Shown one piece after another: positions 41,863-51,333 of a DNA stretch of 64,000 nucleotides. This stretch comes from Maledivibacter halophilus (lineage in GTDB: Bacteria > Bacillota > Clostridia > Peptostreptococcales > Caminicellaceae). The notes under the pieces are model-generated. The model saw nothing but the letters and a program-made list of their open reading frames with translations. It was not told the DNA's origin and searched no databases. The DNA lies in the NCBI RefSeq assembly GCF_900167445.1, contig NZ_FUZT01000004.1, forward strand, positions 62,001-126,000, read 5' to 3'. Position numbers and translations under genes: made by a program. Position 1 is the first letter of the stretch. Every line of letters starts with the position of its first letter.

Positions 41863-42104
41863 AGGTATTTAATAGATTTAACAAAAGGTTGCTAGACTAT
41901 TATGTGTATTGAAATAAATTTATAGGAAAATTAATACAACTTTTAAATATAGAAAGAAACTTTGCTTTGTTGCAGTTGGACAATAATATAAGTATAATAA
42001 TAATGTAGATAATAATGGAAAAAATATGTTTGAATTTTCGATATATTATTGATTAGAATACATAGAATTATTTACAAATACTAATTTTGCAAGGAGGCTT
42101 ACAT

Positions 42105-42983
42105 ATGAAGGTACGAAAGGCTATAATACCAGCAGCAGGCCTTGGAACTAGGTTTTTGCCTGCCACTAAAGCACAACCTAAAGAAATGCTTCCAGTTGTT
42201 GACAAACCAACAATTCAATATATAATTGAAGAAGCTGTGGATTCAGGGATAGAGGAAATTTTAATTATAACAGGACGAAACAAAAGAGCTATTGAAGATC
42301 ATTTTGATAGATCAATAGAGCTAGAAATTGAACTCAAGAAAAAGGAAAAGAATGAATTACTTTTACAGATAAAAGAAATTTCTGATATGGTTAATATACA
42401 CTATATAAGGCAAAAAGAACCTAAAGGATTAGGTCATGCAATTAACTGTGCAAGAAGTTTTGTTGGAAATGAACCCTTTGCTGTTTTACTAGGGGATGAT
42501 ATTGTTTATAGTGAGTATCCATGTTTAAAACAGTTGATTGAAGTATACGATGAATATCAAACTACTATATTGGGAGTACAAACAGTTTCAGAAGAAAATG
42601 TTAGTAGATACGGTATAGTTGATGGAAAATTTATTGAAAATGATGTATATAAAGTAAAAAATCTAGTTGAAAAACCTTCTAAAGAAGAAGCACCTTCAAA
42701 CATTGCTATTTTAGGGAGATATATTATAACGCCAGAAATATTTGATATACTTGATAACACTAGACCGGGAGCTGGTGGAGAAATACAGTTAACCGATGCC
42801 CTAAAAGAATTGTCTATGAATCAAGCAATGTATGCCTATATATTTAAAGGCATCCGATATGATGTTGGCAATAAATTAGGCTTTTTACAAGCTACTATAG
42901 AATTTGCATTAAGAAGAAAAGATTTAAAAGAGGACTTCAAAAAATACTTGCTGGAACTTTTTAAAAGTGAATTGTTAAAGTGA
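42105..42983 (+). CDS. galU: UTP-glucose-1-phosphate uridylyltransferase
   Basis: 292 residues from ATG 42105, with AAGGAGG at 42091-42097. It makes UDP-glucose from UTP and glucose-1-phosphate. AIIPAAGLGTRFLPATKAQP is the nucleotide-binding signature, KEMLPVVDKPTIQYIIEE the sugar-phosphate region, and VLLGDDIVYS the metal-binding Asp loop. The next gene is a UDP-sugar-using glycolipid synthase, so the pair probably supplies membrane glycolipid or lipoteichoic-acid anchor. Confidence 0.96.
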   Translation: MKVRKAIIPAAGLGTRFLPATKAQPKEMLPVVDKPTIQYIIEEAVDSGIEEILIITGRNKRAIEDHFDRSIELEIELKKKEKNELLLQIKEISDMVNIHYIRQKEPKGLGHAINCARSFVGNEPFAVLLGDDIVYSEYPCLKQLIEVYDEYQTTILGVQTVSEENVSRYGIVDGKFIENDVYKVKNLVEKPSKEEAPSNIAILGRYIITPEIFDILDNTRPGAGGEIQLTDALKELSMNQAMYAYIFKGIRYDVGNKLGFLQATIEFALRRKDLKEDFKKYLLELFKSELLK

Positions 42984-43034
42984 ATATAGAATTGAAAGAC
43001 TAATACGCAGAAAACATATTGGGGGAATAATAAT

Positions 43035-44171
43035 ATGAAAAAAATATTAATTTTTACTGCTTCAACAGGAGGTGGACATAATCAAGCAGCAAAATCTCTG
43101 GCATCAAAGTTTCAATTATATGGCTATGATGTAACGGTTGTAGATATTTTAAAGTTGACTAATAAAATAACAGAAAAGTTTTTTGCTGATGGATATGAAA
43201 TTTTATCTTGTAATTTACCAAAGATATATAGGGGCCTTTATAAGTATAGTAATAAGCAAAAAGTAAATATTAAATTATGTAAATATATATATAGGATATT
43301 TAAAAGAAAAATATATAAAAGCACTCGTGAAATTAATCCAGATTTAATAATTGGAACCCATCCCTTCATTGTAAATATTATAAGTAGACTTAAACAAAGG
43401 AAACGTATATTCGTACCTTTTGTATCGGTTGTTACTGATTTTAAAGCTCATAGTACATATTTTAATAGACATGTAGATGCATATATAACGGGAAGTGAAT
43501 ATACAAATATAGGAATGATTAAGGAAGGGATACCTGAGGATAAATTATACTGCTATGGGATACCTATAAGAGAAGAGTTCTTATCAAATAACGGTAGTAA
43601 TGATATTAGAGATAATCATGACTTTACAGTTCTATTGATGGGTGGAAGTATGGGAGTGAAATCAATAGAAGAGGTTCTAAAAGGTTTAGTTAGCTGTAAA
43701 AATAAAATGAAGATTATTGTAGTATGTGGGAATAATAAATCATTGATGAATAGAATAGAATCAGAGTATCAGAGAATGCCAAATGATAAAGAAATAGTAA
43801 TATATGGGTTTACAAATAATATTCCAAATCTAATGACTAATTCTGACGTGTTAATTTCTAAGCCTGGAGGATTAACTGTTTCTGAAGCAATAGCAAAAAG
43901 GCTCCCTTTGTTGATTCCTTATATGCTTCCTGGTCAAGAAGAAGATAATGCCCAGTTTTTATCTGATTCTGGTATTGCTATGGTAATAAAGAATATTGAT
44001 GAAATTAATAATATAGTAGATAATTTAGTCAGTGAAACTTATATATTAGAAGAGATGAAAGAAAAGATGGATAATATAGCTGAGAATTATTCTATTGATA
44101 ATATTGTAAAATTAGGTGATGAATTGATAGAAGATTACAAATTAATGAATTATTTCAAAAGAGCAGAGTAA
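43035..44171 (+). CDS. Diacylglycerol glucosyltransferase-like (MGDG synthase/UgtP family)
   Basis: 378-residue GT28/GT-B glycosyltransferase. FTASTGGGHNQAAKSLASKF is the MGDG-synthase N-terminal signature; VVTDFKAHSTYF is the acceptor-side loop; and DVLISKPGGLTVSEAIAKRL with LPGQEEDNAQFL is the UDP-sugar site. It adds glucose (or galactose) from UDP-sugar to diacylglycerol at the membrane. It is 51 bases downstream of galU, which provides the donor, and ends in a terminator. Confidence 0.92.
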   Translation: MKKILIFTASTGGGHNQAAKSLASKFQLYGYDVTVVDILKLTNKITEKFFADGYEILSCNLPKIYRGLYKYSNKQKVNIKLCKYIYRIFKRKIYKSTREINPDLIIGTHPFIVNIISRLKQRKRIFVPFVSVVTDFKAHSTYFNRHVDAYITGSEYTNIGMIKEGIPEDKLYCYGIPIREEFLSNNGSNDIRDNHDFTVLLMGGSMGVKSIEEVLKGLVSCKNKMKIIVVCGNNKSLMNRIESEYQRMPNDKEIVIYGFTNNIPNLMTNSDVLISKPGGLTVSEAIAKRLPLLIPYMLPGQEEDNAQFLSDSGIAMVIKNIDEINNIVDNLVSETYILEEMKEKMDNIAENYSIDNIVKLGDELIEDYKLMNYFKRAE

Positions 44172-44198
44172 AAGAACAGTTGAGTCCTGCTCTTTTAC
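44168..44198 (+). terminator. Terminator of galU-glycosyltransferase operon
   Basis: GTAAAAGAACAG pairs with CTGCTCTTTTAC (one mismatch) over a 7-base loop; the T-run is short. Confidence 0.65.
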
Positions 44199-44269
44199 TT
44201 ATTTAACTTTACTTTTATAGGAAACTTTGAGTATAATAAAATGAAAGGCTATTTAAGAAGGGAGAAAAT

Positions 44270-44818
44270 ATGATGGAAAGAATTAAAGTGAATTTAGATG
44301 TAATTGAAGCAATGCTTTATTATTGGCAAGCAACAAGTGAAAAGGAAAAGGTTGGAGAAGCCTATTTAAATGATATAGCAAGTATGCCTGCCATGAAGTT
44401 AATTTATGATGAAGAATTTAATGAAGAGTCTGTTAGAAGGGCATTAAGTGCTATTTCAAATAGAGAAATGTTTTCTGGTGAAAACAAAAAAGAAGGTAGA
44501 TTTTGGAATAATAATATGTGGATGTTAGAAGATTTAGGGTATACTGATATGATGGTTACTCCTCTTAAAACTTTAAATCTAAAGTCATTAATTGGAAAGC
44601 TAAAAAATGTAGAAAATAGTTCACAATATGAAGAGATTGAAGTTGCTTTTGTACCAGACCATTTAGAGATTTATAGAATAGTTGATAATAAACTTATAGT
44701 AAATTTCTTCAGGGTAAAACCTTCTTTGTATGATGAAAGTATTTCTATAGGAGAAAAGGATATAATGGAATTTATTGAAGAAAAAATTATTGAATTATTA
44801 TCTGAGAAAACTTCATAG
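44270..44818 (+). CDS. TDE2712-family protein
   Basis: 182 residues. KVNLDVIEAMLYYWQATSEK, then NREMFSGENKKEGRFWNNNM and EEIEVAFVPDHLEIYRIVDN match my memory of the TDE2712 family shared by spirochaetes and Clostridia. Function unknown. It has no signal peptide and no catalytic motif that I can identify. AAGAAGGGAGAAA precedes ATG 44270; a second Met follows at once. An inverted repeat (TCTAAATTGGCAAA with TTTGCTAATTTAGA) lies just after the stop. Confidence 0.75.
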   Translation: MMERIKVNLDVIEAMLYYWQATSEKEKVGEAYLNDIASMPAMKLIYDEEFNEESVRRALSAISNREMFSGENKKEGRFWNNNMWMLEDLGYTDMMVTPLKTLNLKSLIGKLKNVENSSQYEEIEVAFVPDHLEIYRIVDNKLIVNFFRVKPSLYDESISIGEKDIMEFIEEKIIELLSEKTS

Positions 44819-44943
44819 TTCTAAATTGGCAAAAATGCATTTAAAAGTTCTTGATTTGCTAATTTAGATAAAAATATAATTTTATTATATAGTTATGGGG
44901 ATTTTAAAATCATAACTAAAGATTTATAATTAGGAGGAGAACT

Positions 44944-45135
44944 ATGGGAAATGGGAAAAAACTATATAGATCAAATACAGATGTAAAGATTGCAGGAGTA
45001 TGTGCAGGAATAGCAGAATATTTTGATATTGATTCAACATTGGTAAGATTAGGATGGATACTTTTTGTGCTAATGGGAGGATCAGGAATTATAGGATATA
45101 TAATAGCATGGCTTGTAATGCCCCAAAGGCCATAA
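44944..45135 (+). CDS. PspC-domain small membrane protein
   Basis: 63 residues that are a complete PspC domain: [20 protein letters not shown], then [20 protein letters not shown] and a membrane helix to MPQRP. PspC proteins act in envelope-stress responses. TTAGGAGGAGA gives a strong RBS. It is monocistronic and ends in a two-way terminator shared with the converging phospholipase gene. Confidence 0.92.
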   Translation: MGNGKKLYRSNTDVKIAGVCAGIAEYFDIDSTLVRLGWILFVLMGGSGIIGYIIAWLVMPQRP

Positions 45136-45160
45136 AAAATCCACTTAGTGGATTTTTTTT
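45134..45160. terminator. Bidirectional terminator
   Basis: ATCCAC and GTGGAT around TTA, flanked by A6 on the left and T8 on the right. It ends pspC on the plus strand and the phospholipase gene on the minus strand. Confidence 0.85.
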
Positions 45161-45852
45161 ATAACCTCATCATAAAAAGTTAGCATACACCCTGCAGTAG
45201 TTCTTTGTGCCAAAGGTAGGGTACAGCTGGCTATTTTATAATACCTTCCTTCATCTTCTTTAATGTTTTTAAATCTCTTATAAACCTTTATAGCAACCTT
45301 TGCATTAAATCGTATATATTCTTCTATAGTATCCAATCTATAAGCATTTTCTTTTGCTTTAAAATTCTCTATATACTGATATGTTCTTTTAATAAAAGTT
45401 TCATATTGCTTATGATTATCAAGTAGTCTTGCGTTTGCATGTTGAGGAATTGTCATGTCTTGAATTATATGAAAAGCTGCCCCAAGGTAAAACATTGCCT
45501 TTTCTTCTTCCTTTTTAAGCCATAAATTTTTAGCTTTATTATAATATTCTACTGTTAAGTCCATAGCTGTTCTTCTTCCATAAAGTCCCCGTTTTGTATG
45601 CGGGTTATACAAATGACAACTGCTTTTAAAATCTTGATCAGCCCAAAAAGCCCCTTCATTAATATGATAGATATTTAAAGTGAAAATTTCAAAAACATCA
45701 TTATAGCGGTCATTTTTTAAGATTCTTAATGCTTGTATATTTATAAACTTATGAACATTGCAATGGGTATTAATGATTATTTTTTTAAAAGGATTGAGAA
45801 AAGTAAAGGCATAATTTAGAAAACTTCCGTAGTTTTTTTCAATAAGGCTCAT
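45145..45852 (-). CDS. Zinc-dependent phospholipase C-family protein without signal peptide
   Basis: 235 residues resembling clostridial alpha-toxin/B. cereus PLC catalytic domains. INTHCNVHK, then EGAFWADQDFKSSCHLYNPH, AFHIIQDMTIPQHANA and HKQYETFI supply the expected His/Asp/Glu zinc ligands. The secreted enzymes use a mature N-terminal Trp as a ligand; here the protein starts MSLIEKNYG with no signal peptide, so that ligand is absent. It may be a cytosolic relative, as found in many Clostridia. Confidence 0.85.
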   Translation of the reverse strand: MSLIEKNYGSFLNYAFTFLNPFKKIIINTHCNVHKFINIQALRILKNDRYNDVFEIFTLNIYHINEGAFWADQDFKSSCHLYNPHTKRGLYGRRTAMDLTVEYYNKAKNLWLKKEEEKAMFYLGAAFHIIQDMTIPQHANARLLDNHKQYETFIKRTYQYIENFKAKENAYRLDTIEEYIRFNAKVAIKVYKRFKNIKEDEGRYYKIASCTLPLAQRTTAGCMLTFYDEVIKKIH

Positions 45853-46103
45853 GCTGTTTTTACCTCCATAAAATTAGGTATTATTTATCTTATATATTAG
45901 AGTTTACAAATTATTAAAAAATATTGATTTTTATTTTGAATTAAATAATATAAATTCTATAAACAGCTTCTAAACTGTAACTTAAAAGTTAAACAATAAA
46001 GTACTATCTGTGAGATTATGTTGGTTTACATAATTAACAAATTTTGTTCATTGATTTTAACCTGTTTATTTTTTAATGTATATAGTAGGGAGGTTTAAAA
46101 ATT

Positions 46104-47714
46104 ATGTCGAATAGAAAATTTGTTAAAAAAATTGCAGTATTAAGTAGTGCTTTATTATTAACGGGTATGGCCTTATTTCCAAATGGTACATATGCTCAAA
46201 TGAAAAAGCTAAATATGTCATATATATATTTTGGAAATACAAATCTTTACAGCTCTTATGTTGAGAAAACTCAAAATTCTCTAAATGTAATATCACCAAA
46301 CTATTTCAACTTAGATGAAAATGGAAATTTACAGATTGTATCAATAAATGAATCATTTATTAATGAAATGCATAATAAGAACATAAAGGTAATACCATTT
46401 CTTAGTAATCATTGGGATCGTAATCTTGGAAGGACTGCCTTTGAAAATAAAGAAGCTTTAGTAAATGATCTTTATAAAACTATAATGGAAAGTAATCTGG
46501 ACGGTATAAATATAGATATAGAAAATTTAACAGAAAGTGATCGCGATGATTATACAGATTTTGTTAAGTTATTAAGAAAAAAGCTGCCTAATAACAAGAT
46601 TATTTCTGTTGCGGTGGCTCCAAATCCTTATAATACTGATAAGGGATGGCAGGGATCCTATGATTATGAGGAGCTTTCTAAATATAGTGATCATTTAGTA
46701 ATAATGACCTATGACGAAAGTTATCCAGGAGGACCAGAAGGACCAGTTGCCAGTATAGATTTTGTTGAAAAATCAATAAAAAATGCTTTAAAGGAAGTTC
46801 CAAGTGAAAAGATTTTATTAGGAATACCTTTTTTTGGACGGGTTTGGAGTGAAGATGGAAAAATTAAAGGACAGGGTATAAGCATTAAACAAGTAAATGA
46901 ATTGATAGAAGATTATGATAGTAAGGTTATTTATGATGATAAAGAAGAATCTCCTAAGGTTATAATTGATATAAAACCCTATGACAAGGAGCCTACTTTA
47001 TATGGGACAAAGTTGGAAGCAGGAACATATACAATTTGGTATGAAAATAATCAGTCAATAAAAAATAAACTTAGACTAGTACAAAAATATAATTTAAAAG
47101 GTAGTGCTAGTTGGAGCTTAGGTCAGGAAGATGATAAGATTTGGAATCATTATGGATCTTGGCTAAACGGATATTATTTTAATGATGTTGAAAATCATTG
47201 GGCTGAAGAGTCGATTTTTAATATGCTTAATAAAAATATAATGAAGGGTACTAGTGACTCATCGTTTTCTCCTGATAAAGCATTGACTAGAGCTCAAGGA
47301 GCTGTTATACTAGTTCGTGCACTAGGATTAGAAAAGCCTAATAATATGGGAGCTAATTTTAAGGATATTTCAAGTGATTATTGGGCAAAGGAAGAAATAG
47401 ATATAGCTTCTTATCATGGAATTATAGAAGGATATGGTGACGGAAGCTTTATGCCGGAAAAACCAGTAACAAGGGAAGAGATGGCTGTTATGTTAGATAG
47501 AGTAGTATCGGAGAATTATGAGAACATATTTAATGAAATAACTTTTGACGATATAGATAATAAACGTTGGTCTTATAAATCTGTCTCTCAAATGGTTAAG
47601 GCAGGTATTATTAAAGGTTTTGAAGATAATACATTTAGACCAATGGAGAATATTACTCGCGGTCAAGTTGCTGCTTTAATGGATAGAATAATACCTTATT
47701 TGGAAAATAAATAA
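46104..47714 (+). CDS. GH18 glycosidase with three SLH domains
   Basis: 536-residue cell-surface protein. Residues 1-31 are a signal peptide (SSALLLTGMALFPNGTYAQ). Residues 35-345 are a GH18 barrel with the catalytic DGINIDIEN (DxxDxDxE), IMTYDESYPGGPEGPVA and ILLGIPFFGRVW, close to YaaH-like spore peptidoglycan glucosaminidases. Residues about 355-535 are three SLH domains (NHWAEESIFNML, DYWAKEEIDIAS, KRWSYKSVSQMV) that bind pyruvylated wall polymer. Probably an S-layer-attached N-acetylglucosaminidase. Confidence 0.93.
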   Translation: MSNRKFVKKIAVLSSALLLTGMALFPNGTYAQMKKLNMSYIYFGNTNLYSSYVEKTQNSLNVISPNYFNLDENGNLQIVSINESFINEMHNKNIKVIPFLSNHWDRNLGRTAFENKEALVNDLYKTIMESNLDGINIDIENLTESDRDDYTDFVKLLRKKLPNNKIISVAVAPNPYNTDKGWQGSYDYEELSKYSDHLVIMTYDESYPGGPEGPVASIDFVEKSIKNALKEVPSEKILLGIPFFGRVWSEDGKIKGQGISIKQVNELIEDYDSKVIYDDKEESPKVIIDIKPYDKEPTLYGTKLEAGTYTIWYENNQSIKNKLRLVQKYNLKGSASWSLGQEDDKIWNHYGSWLNGYYFNDVENHWAEESIFNMLNKNIMKGTSDSSFSPDKALTRAQGAVILVRALGLEKPNNMGANFKDISSDYWAKEEIDIASYHGIIEGYGDGSFMPEKPVTREEMAVMLDRVVSENYENIFNEITFDDIDNKRWSYKSVSQMVKAGIIKGFEDNTFRPMENITRGQVAALMDRIIPYLENK

Positions 47715-47804
47715 AAACTTTCTATAAAGATATTGATTTTTTTCGATATTTAATATAAAATTAACATTGAATCGAACAATATACGACAAAAAAATAAGAA
47801 AGTT

Positions 47805-47876
47805 CGCCCGTATAATTTTGGTAATATGGACCAGAAGTTTCTACATGACTACCTTAAATAGTCTGGCTATGGGTGT
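47805..47876 (+). promoter_or_regulatory. Guanine-class purine riboswitch aptamer
   Basis: The P1 strand GCCCGTA pairs with TATGGGT. The conserved core elements CGTATAAT, GGTAATATGGACC, AAGTTTCTAC and CCTTAAATAGTCTGGCTATG are present. The base equivalent to xpt position 74 is C (GGCTATG), the guanine/hypoxanthine-specific form rather than the adenine form. It lies 180 bases upstream of xpt with a terminator between. Confidence 0.93.
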
Positions 47877-47966
47877 TTAATTAACTGTTTTATAAGAAAG
47901 TAAATACTTTAAGGATATCTCATCTAATGGTATTGGAAAGTATTAACTATTATAAAATATGATATT

Positions 47967-48001
47967 AAACTCTCATTTTAAAATGGGAGTTTTATTTTTT
48001 T
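47967..48001 (+). terminator. Riboswitch-controlled terminator
   Basis: AAACTCTCATTTT folds on AAAATGGGAGTTT and is followed by ATTTTTTT. It is the expression platform of the guanine riboswitch: ligand binding should favour termination and switch off purine salvage and uptake. Confidence 0.85.
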
Positions 48002-48054
48002 GTAATTACAAATGCGTCGTAAGACGCTTTCGTTTACTTGAGAGGAGGTAATGG

Positions 48055-48648
48055 ATGGAGCTTTTAGAGAAGAAAATATTAGACGAAGGAAGAGTTGAGG
48101 GAAAGGATATTTTAAAAGTTGATAGTTTTTTAAACCATCAATTAGATATTAATTTCCTTAATGATGTTGGAAAAGAATTTAAGGAAATTTTTAAAGATAT
48201 AAAAGTAGATAAGATTTTAACAATTGAAGCATCGGGAATAGCAATTGCATGTGTGGCTGCAATGCACTTTAATGTGCCTGTTGTTTTTGCTAAAAAAACT
48301 GAATCAAAAAATCTAGATAAGGATACTTATGAAGGTGAGGTTTTTTCCTTTACAAAGGGTAAAACCTACAAAATTAGAGCTTCCAAAAGATACATAAATA
48401 AAAATGAAAATATACTAGTGCTTGACGATTTTTTAGCAAAGGGAAGGGCAGTGCTAGGGCTTATAGATATTATTAAGCAGGCAAAAGCAAATCTCGTTGG
48501 TGTTGGGATCGTAATTGAAAAGGGTTTTCAAGAAGGTGGTAATGTTCTACGTAATATGAATGTAAATCTTAAATCCTTGGCGATTATTGACTCTATGGAA
48601 AAAGGAAAAATAAAATTTAGACAACAAAGGGGAGAAAATTATGTTTAA
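48055..48648 (+). CDS. xpt: Xanthine phosphoribosyltransferase
   Basis: 197 residues. It converts xanthine plus PRPP to [23 protein letters not shown], then [37 protein letters not shown] and the PRPP loop [18 protein letters not shown] are characteristic of Xpt. GAGGAGGT precedes ATG 48055. It is the first gene of the riboswitch operon and overlaps the BMP lipoprotein gene by 8 bases. Confidence 0.96.
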   Translation: MELLEKKILDEGRVEGKDILKVDSFLNHQLDINFLNDVGKEFKEIFKDIKVDKILTIEASGIAIACVAAMHFNVPVVFAKKTESKNLDKDTYEGEVFSFTKGKTYKIRASKRYINKNENILVLDDFLAKGRAVLGLIDIIKQAKANLVGVGIVIEKGFQEGGNVLRNMNVNLKSLAIIDSMEKGKIKFRQQRGENYV

Positions 48649-49783
48649 AAGAACACTATCAATTTTATTAGTATTAGTTTTATCATTTTCACTTTTAGCA
48701 GGATGTGGTAACGAGGCTTCAGAAAAGCCTGAAGAAAATCCTAAGGCAGAGGCAACAGCAAATACTGATGATGGGAATACTGATGATGAAAAGTTTAAGG
48801 TTGGTTTTATTTATGTAGGACCGATTGGTGATGGTGGATGGACATATTCTCATAATGAAGGAAGATTATATTTAGAAGAAGAATTAGGAGTAGAAACAAT
48901 CTACAGAGAATCAGTACCTGAAGACCAAAAAGTTGAAAAGGTTATGAAGGACATGATAGACCAAGGTGCTAAAGTTATATTTGCCACAAGCTTTGGATAT
49001 ATGGATTATGTAGAAAAGGTTTCAAAGGAATTCCCAGAGGTTAAATTTTTACATTGTTCAGGATATAAGACAACAGAGAATATGTCTAATTATTTTGGAA
49101 GAATATATGAGGCAAGATATTTATCTGGTATAGTTGCCGGGATGAAAACAGAATCAAATAAAATAGGTTATGTTGCTGCCTATAGTATACCTGAAGTAGT
49201 TAGAGGAATAAACGCATTTACTCTAGGTGTTCAATCTGTAAACCCTGATGCTAAAGTTGCCGTAAGATGGACCCATACTTGGTATGATCCAGCTAAAGAA
49301 AAGGAAGCAGCGAAGGCATTATTGGATGAAGGTGCAGATGTAATAGCACAGCATCAAGATACTGCTGGGCCACAACAGGCGGCTGAAGAAGCAGGAGCCT
49401 TTGCAGTTGGATACAATACAAACTCCTATGAGCAGGCACCAAAGGCTTTTATGACAGCTCCAATTTGGAACTGGGGGCCATATTATGTAGAGCAGGTTAA
49501 AGCAGCAATGGATGGTAACTGGGAAAGTCATAGCTACTGGGGTGGTTTAAAGGATGGTATAGTTAAGCTTGCGCCAATTACAGAAAACGCTCCAGAAGGT
49601 GCCCAGGAGAAAGTAGATGAAGTTAAGGAAAAAATACTAAATGGAGAATTAAATGTTTTTGGTGGACCTATTAAAAATCAAGATGGAGAAATTGTAGTCA
49701 AAGAAGGAGAAGCTTTATCTGATAGTGAAATGTTATCAATTGAATGGTTTGTAGAAGGTGTAGAAGGCAAAATAGAAAAATAA
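48641..49783 (+). CDS. BMP-family (PnrA-like) nucleoside-binding lipoprotein
   Basis: 380 residues. Residues 1-21 end in the lipobox LLAGCG, so it is lipid-anchored. An acidic linker follows, then the BMP domain: [40 protein letters not shown], and [22 protein letters not shown]/PnrA proteins bind purine nucleosides for ABC import. It is co-transcribed with xpt and the three ABC genes, giving scavenging of guanosine/inosine-type nucleosides. Confidence 0.93.
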   Translation: MFKRTLSILLVLVLSFSLLAGCGNEASEKPEENPKAEATANTDDGNTDDEKFKVGFIYVGPIGDGGWTYSHNEGRLYLEEELGVETIYRESVPEDQKVEKVMKDMIDQGAKVIFATSFGYMDYVEKVSKEFPEVKFLHCSGYKTTENMSNYFGRIYEARYLSGIVAGMKTESNKIGYVAAYSIPEVVRGINAFTLGVQSVNPDAKVAVRWTHTWYDPAKEKEAAKALLDEGADVIAQHQDTAGPQQAAEEAGAFAVGYNTNSYEQAPKAFMTAPIWNWGPYYVEQVKAAMDGNWESHSYWGGLKDGIVKLAPITENAPEGAQEKVDEVKEKILNGELNVFGGPIKNQDGEIVVKEGEALSDSEMLSIEWFVEGVEGKIEK

Positions 49784-49792
49784 GGTGATAAG

Positions 49793-51313
49793 ATGGAAAA
49801 GAAGACGCTGGTAGATATACAAAACATATCTAAGACCTTTGGAACAGTTGTTGCAAATAAGAATATTAGCCTTAAATTTTATAGTGGTGAAATTCACTCA
49901 ATTTTGGGAGAAAATGGTGCAGGAAAGAGCACTTTGATGAATATGCTGTCAGGGATTTATAGCCCTGACAGTGGTTCTATTTTTGTCAAAGACAAAAAAG
50001 TTAGATTTAACCTACCTAAAGATTCAATTAAAATGGGAATAGGTATGATACATCAACACTTTAAATTAGTGGATATTTTAACTGCTAAAGAAAATATTAT
50101 TGCTGGTCAAGAAGGAAAATTCTTCATAAATAGCAAAAAGCTTTCTAAGGAGATTAAGGAGATTTCTGAGAAATATGGACTGGAGATATCTCCTGACAAA
50201 AAAGTTTACAATATGTCAGTTGCCGAAAAACAAAGATTAGAAATTTTAAAGGTTTTATATAGAGGAGCAGACATTTTAATATTAGATGAACCAACAGCGG
50301 TATTAACGCCCCAAGAAACAAAGAGACTTTTTAAAATAATTAAAAGAATGAAGGAAGCTGGTTGTGCAGTAATAATAATTACTCATAAGCTCAACGAGGT
50401 TATGGAAATTAGTGATAAAATTACAGTTCTTAGAAAGGGAGAATTTATTAGAACTGTAAATAAAGAAGATGTAGGTCCTAAAAAGCTGGCAGATTTAATG
50501 GTTGGTAGATCAGTAGATTTATCAATTGAAAGAATTGAAACTAAAAATAAAAAATCCATATTGAATGTGACTAATCTTTCGGTAATAAATAGTGAGAATA
50601 CTAAAGTTCTTGATAAAGTATCCTTTGATATTAGATCGGGAGAAATATTGGGAGTGGCAGGTGTGGCAGGAAGTGGTCAGAAAGAGCTTTGTGAGGCCAT
50701 TGCTGGATTATATCCTGTTTCAGGAGGAAATATAGTCTACAAAGATCAAAGTATTTTAGGTAAGAATCCTAGGGAAATTATTAAAATGGGAATTAGTATG
50801 AGTTTTGTGCCTGAGGATAGACTGGGAATGGGCCTAGTAGCTTCTATGGATATAGTTGACAATGTGCTTTTAAAGGAATATCAGAGTCAAAGGGGGGCCT
50901 TCCTCAGTAGAAAGCCTGCCAGAGAGAAGGCAAATAGAATTGTAGAAAAATTAAATATTGCAACTCCTGACATTAATCATCCAGTTAGAAAGCTTTCAGG
51001 TGGAAATATTCAAAAAGTACTTTTAGGAAGAGAAATTGAGACCAATCCCAGCTTGATAATTACTGCATACCCAGCTAGAGGACTTGATATTGGTGCTGCC
51101 TATACTGTATATGATTTATTAAACGAACAAAAGAAAAAAGGTGTAGGGATTTTATTTATAGGAGAAGATCTTGATGTTCTTATGGAGCTTTGTGATAGAA
51201 TTTTAGTTTTATGTGGTGGGAAAATAACGGGCATTGTAGATGCCCAGACTGTCACAAAAGAAGAATTAGGCTTTATGATGGCAGGAGAAACATTGGGGCT
51301 AAAAGTGGAATAA
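49793..51313 (+). CDS. Nucleoside ABC transporter, double ATPase subunit
   Basis: 506 residues with two ABC ATPase domains in tandem. Domain 1 has Walker A GENGAGKST and Walker B ILILDEPTAVLTP. Domain 2 has the degenerate Walker A GVAGSGQKEL, signature LSGGNIQKVLLGRE and ITAYPARGLDIGAA. This is the NupO/YufO and RbsA-like layout. It energises the two following permeases. It starts 9 bases after the lipoprotein stop. Confidence 0.94.
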   Translation: MEKKTLVDIQNISKTFGTVVANKNISLKFYSGEIHSILGENGAGKSTLMNMLSGIYSPDSGSIFVKDKKVRFNLPKDSIKMGIGMIHQHFKLVDILTAKENIIAGQEGKFFINSKKLSKEIKEISEKYGLEISPDKKVYNMSVAEKQRLEILKVLYRGADILILDEPTAVLTPQETKRLFKIIKRMKEAGCAVIIITHKLNEVMEISDKITVLRKGEFIRTVNKEDVGPKKLADLMVGRSVDLSIERIETKNKKSILNVTNLSVINSENTKVLDKVSFDIRSGEILGVAGVAGSGQKELCEAIAGLYPVSGGNIVYKDQSILGKNPREIIKMGISMSFVPEDRLGMGLVASMDIVDNVLLKEYQSQRGAFLSRKPAREKANRIVEKLNIATPDINHPVRKLSGGNIQKVLLGREIETNPSLIITAYPARGLDIGAAYTVYDLLNEQKKKGVGILFIGEDLDVLMELCDRILVLCGGKITGIVDAQTVTKEELGFMMAGETLGLKVE

Positions 51314-51333
51314 GCTTATGATATTACGAAGGA

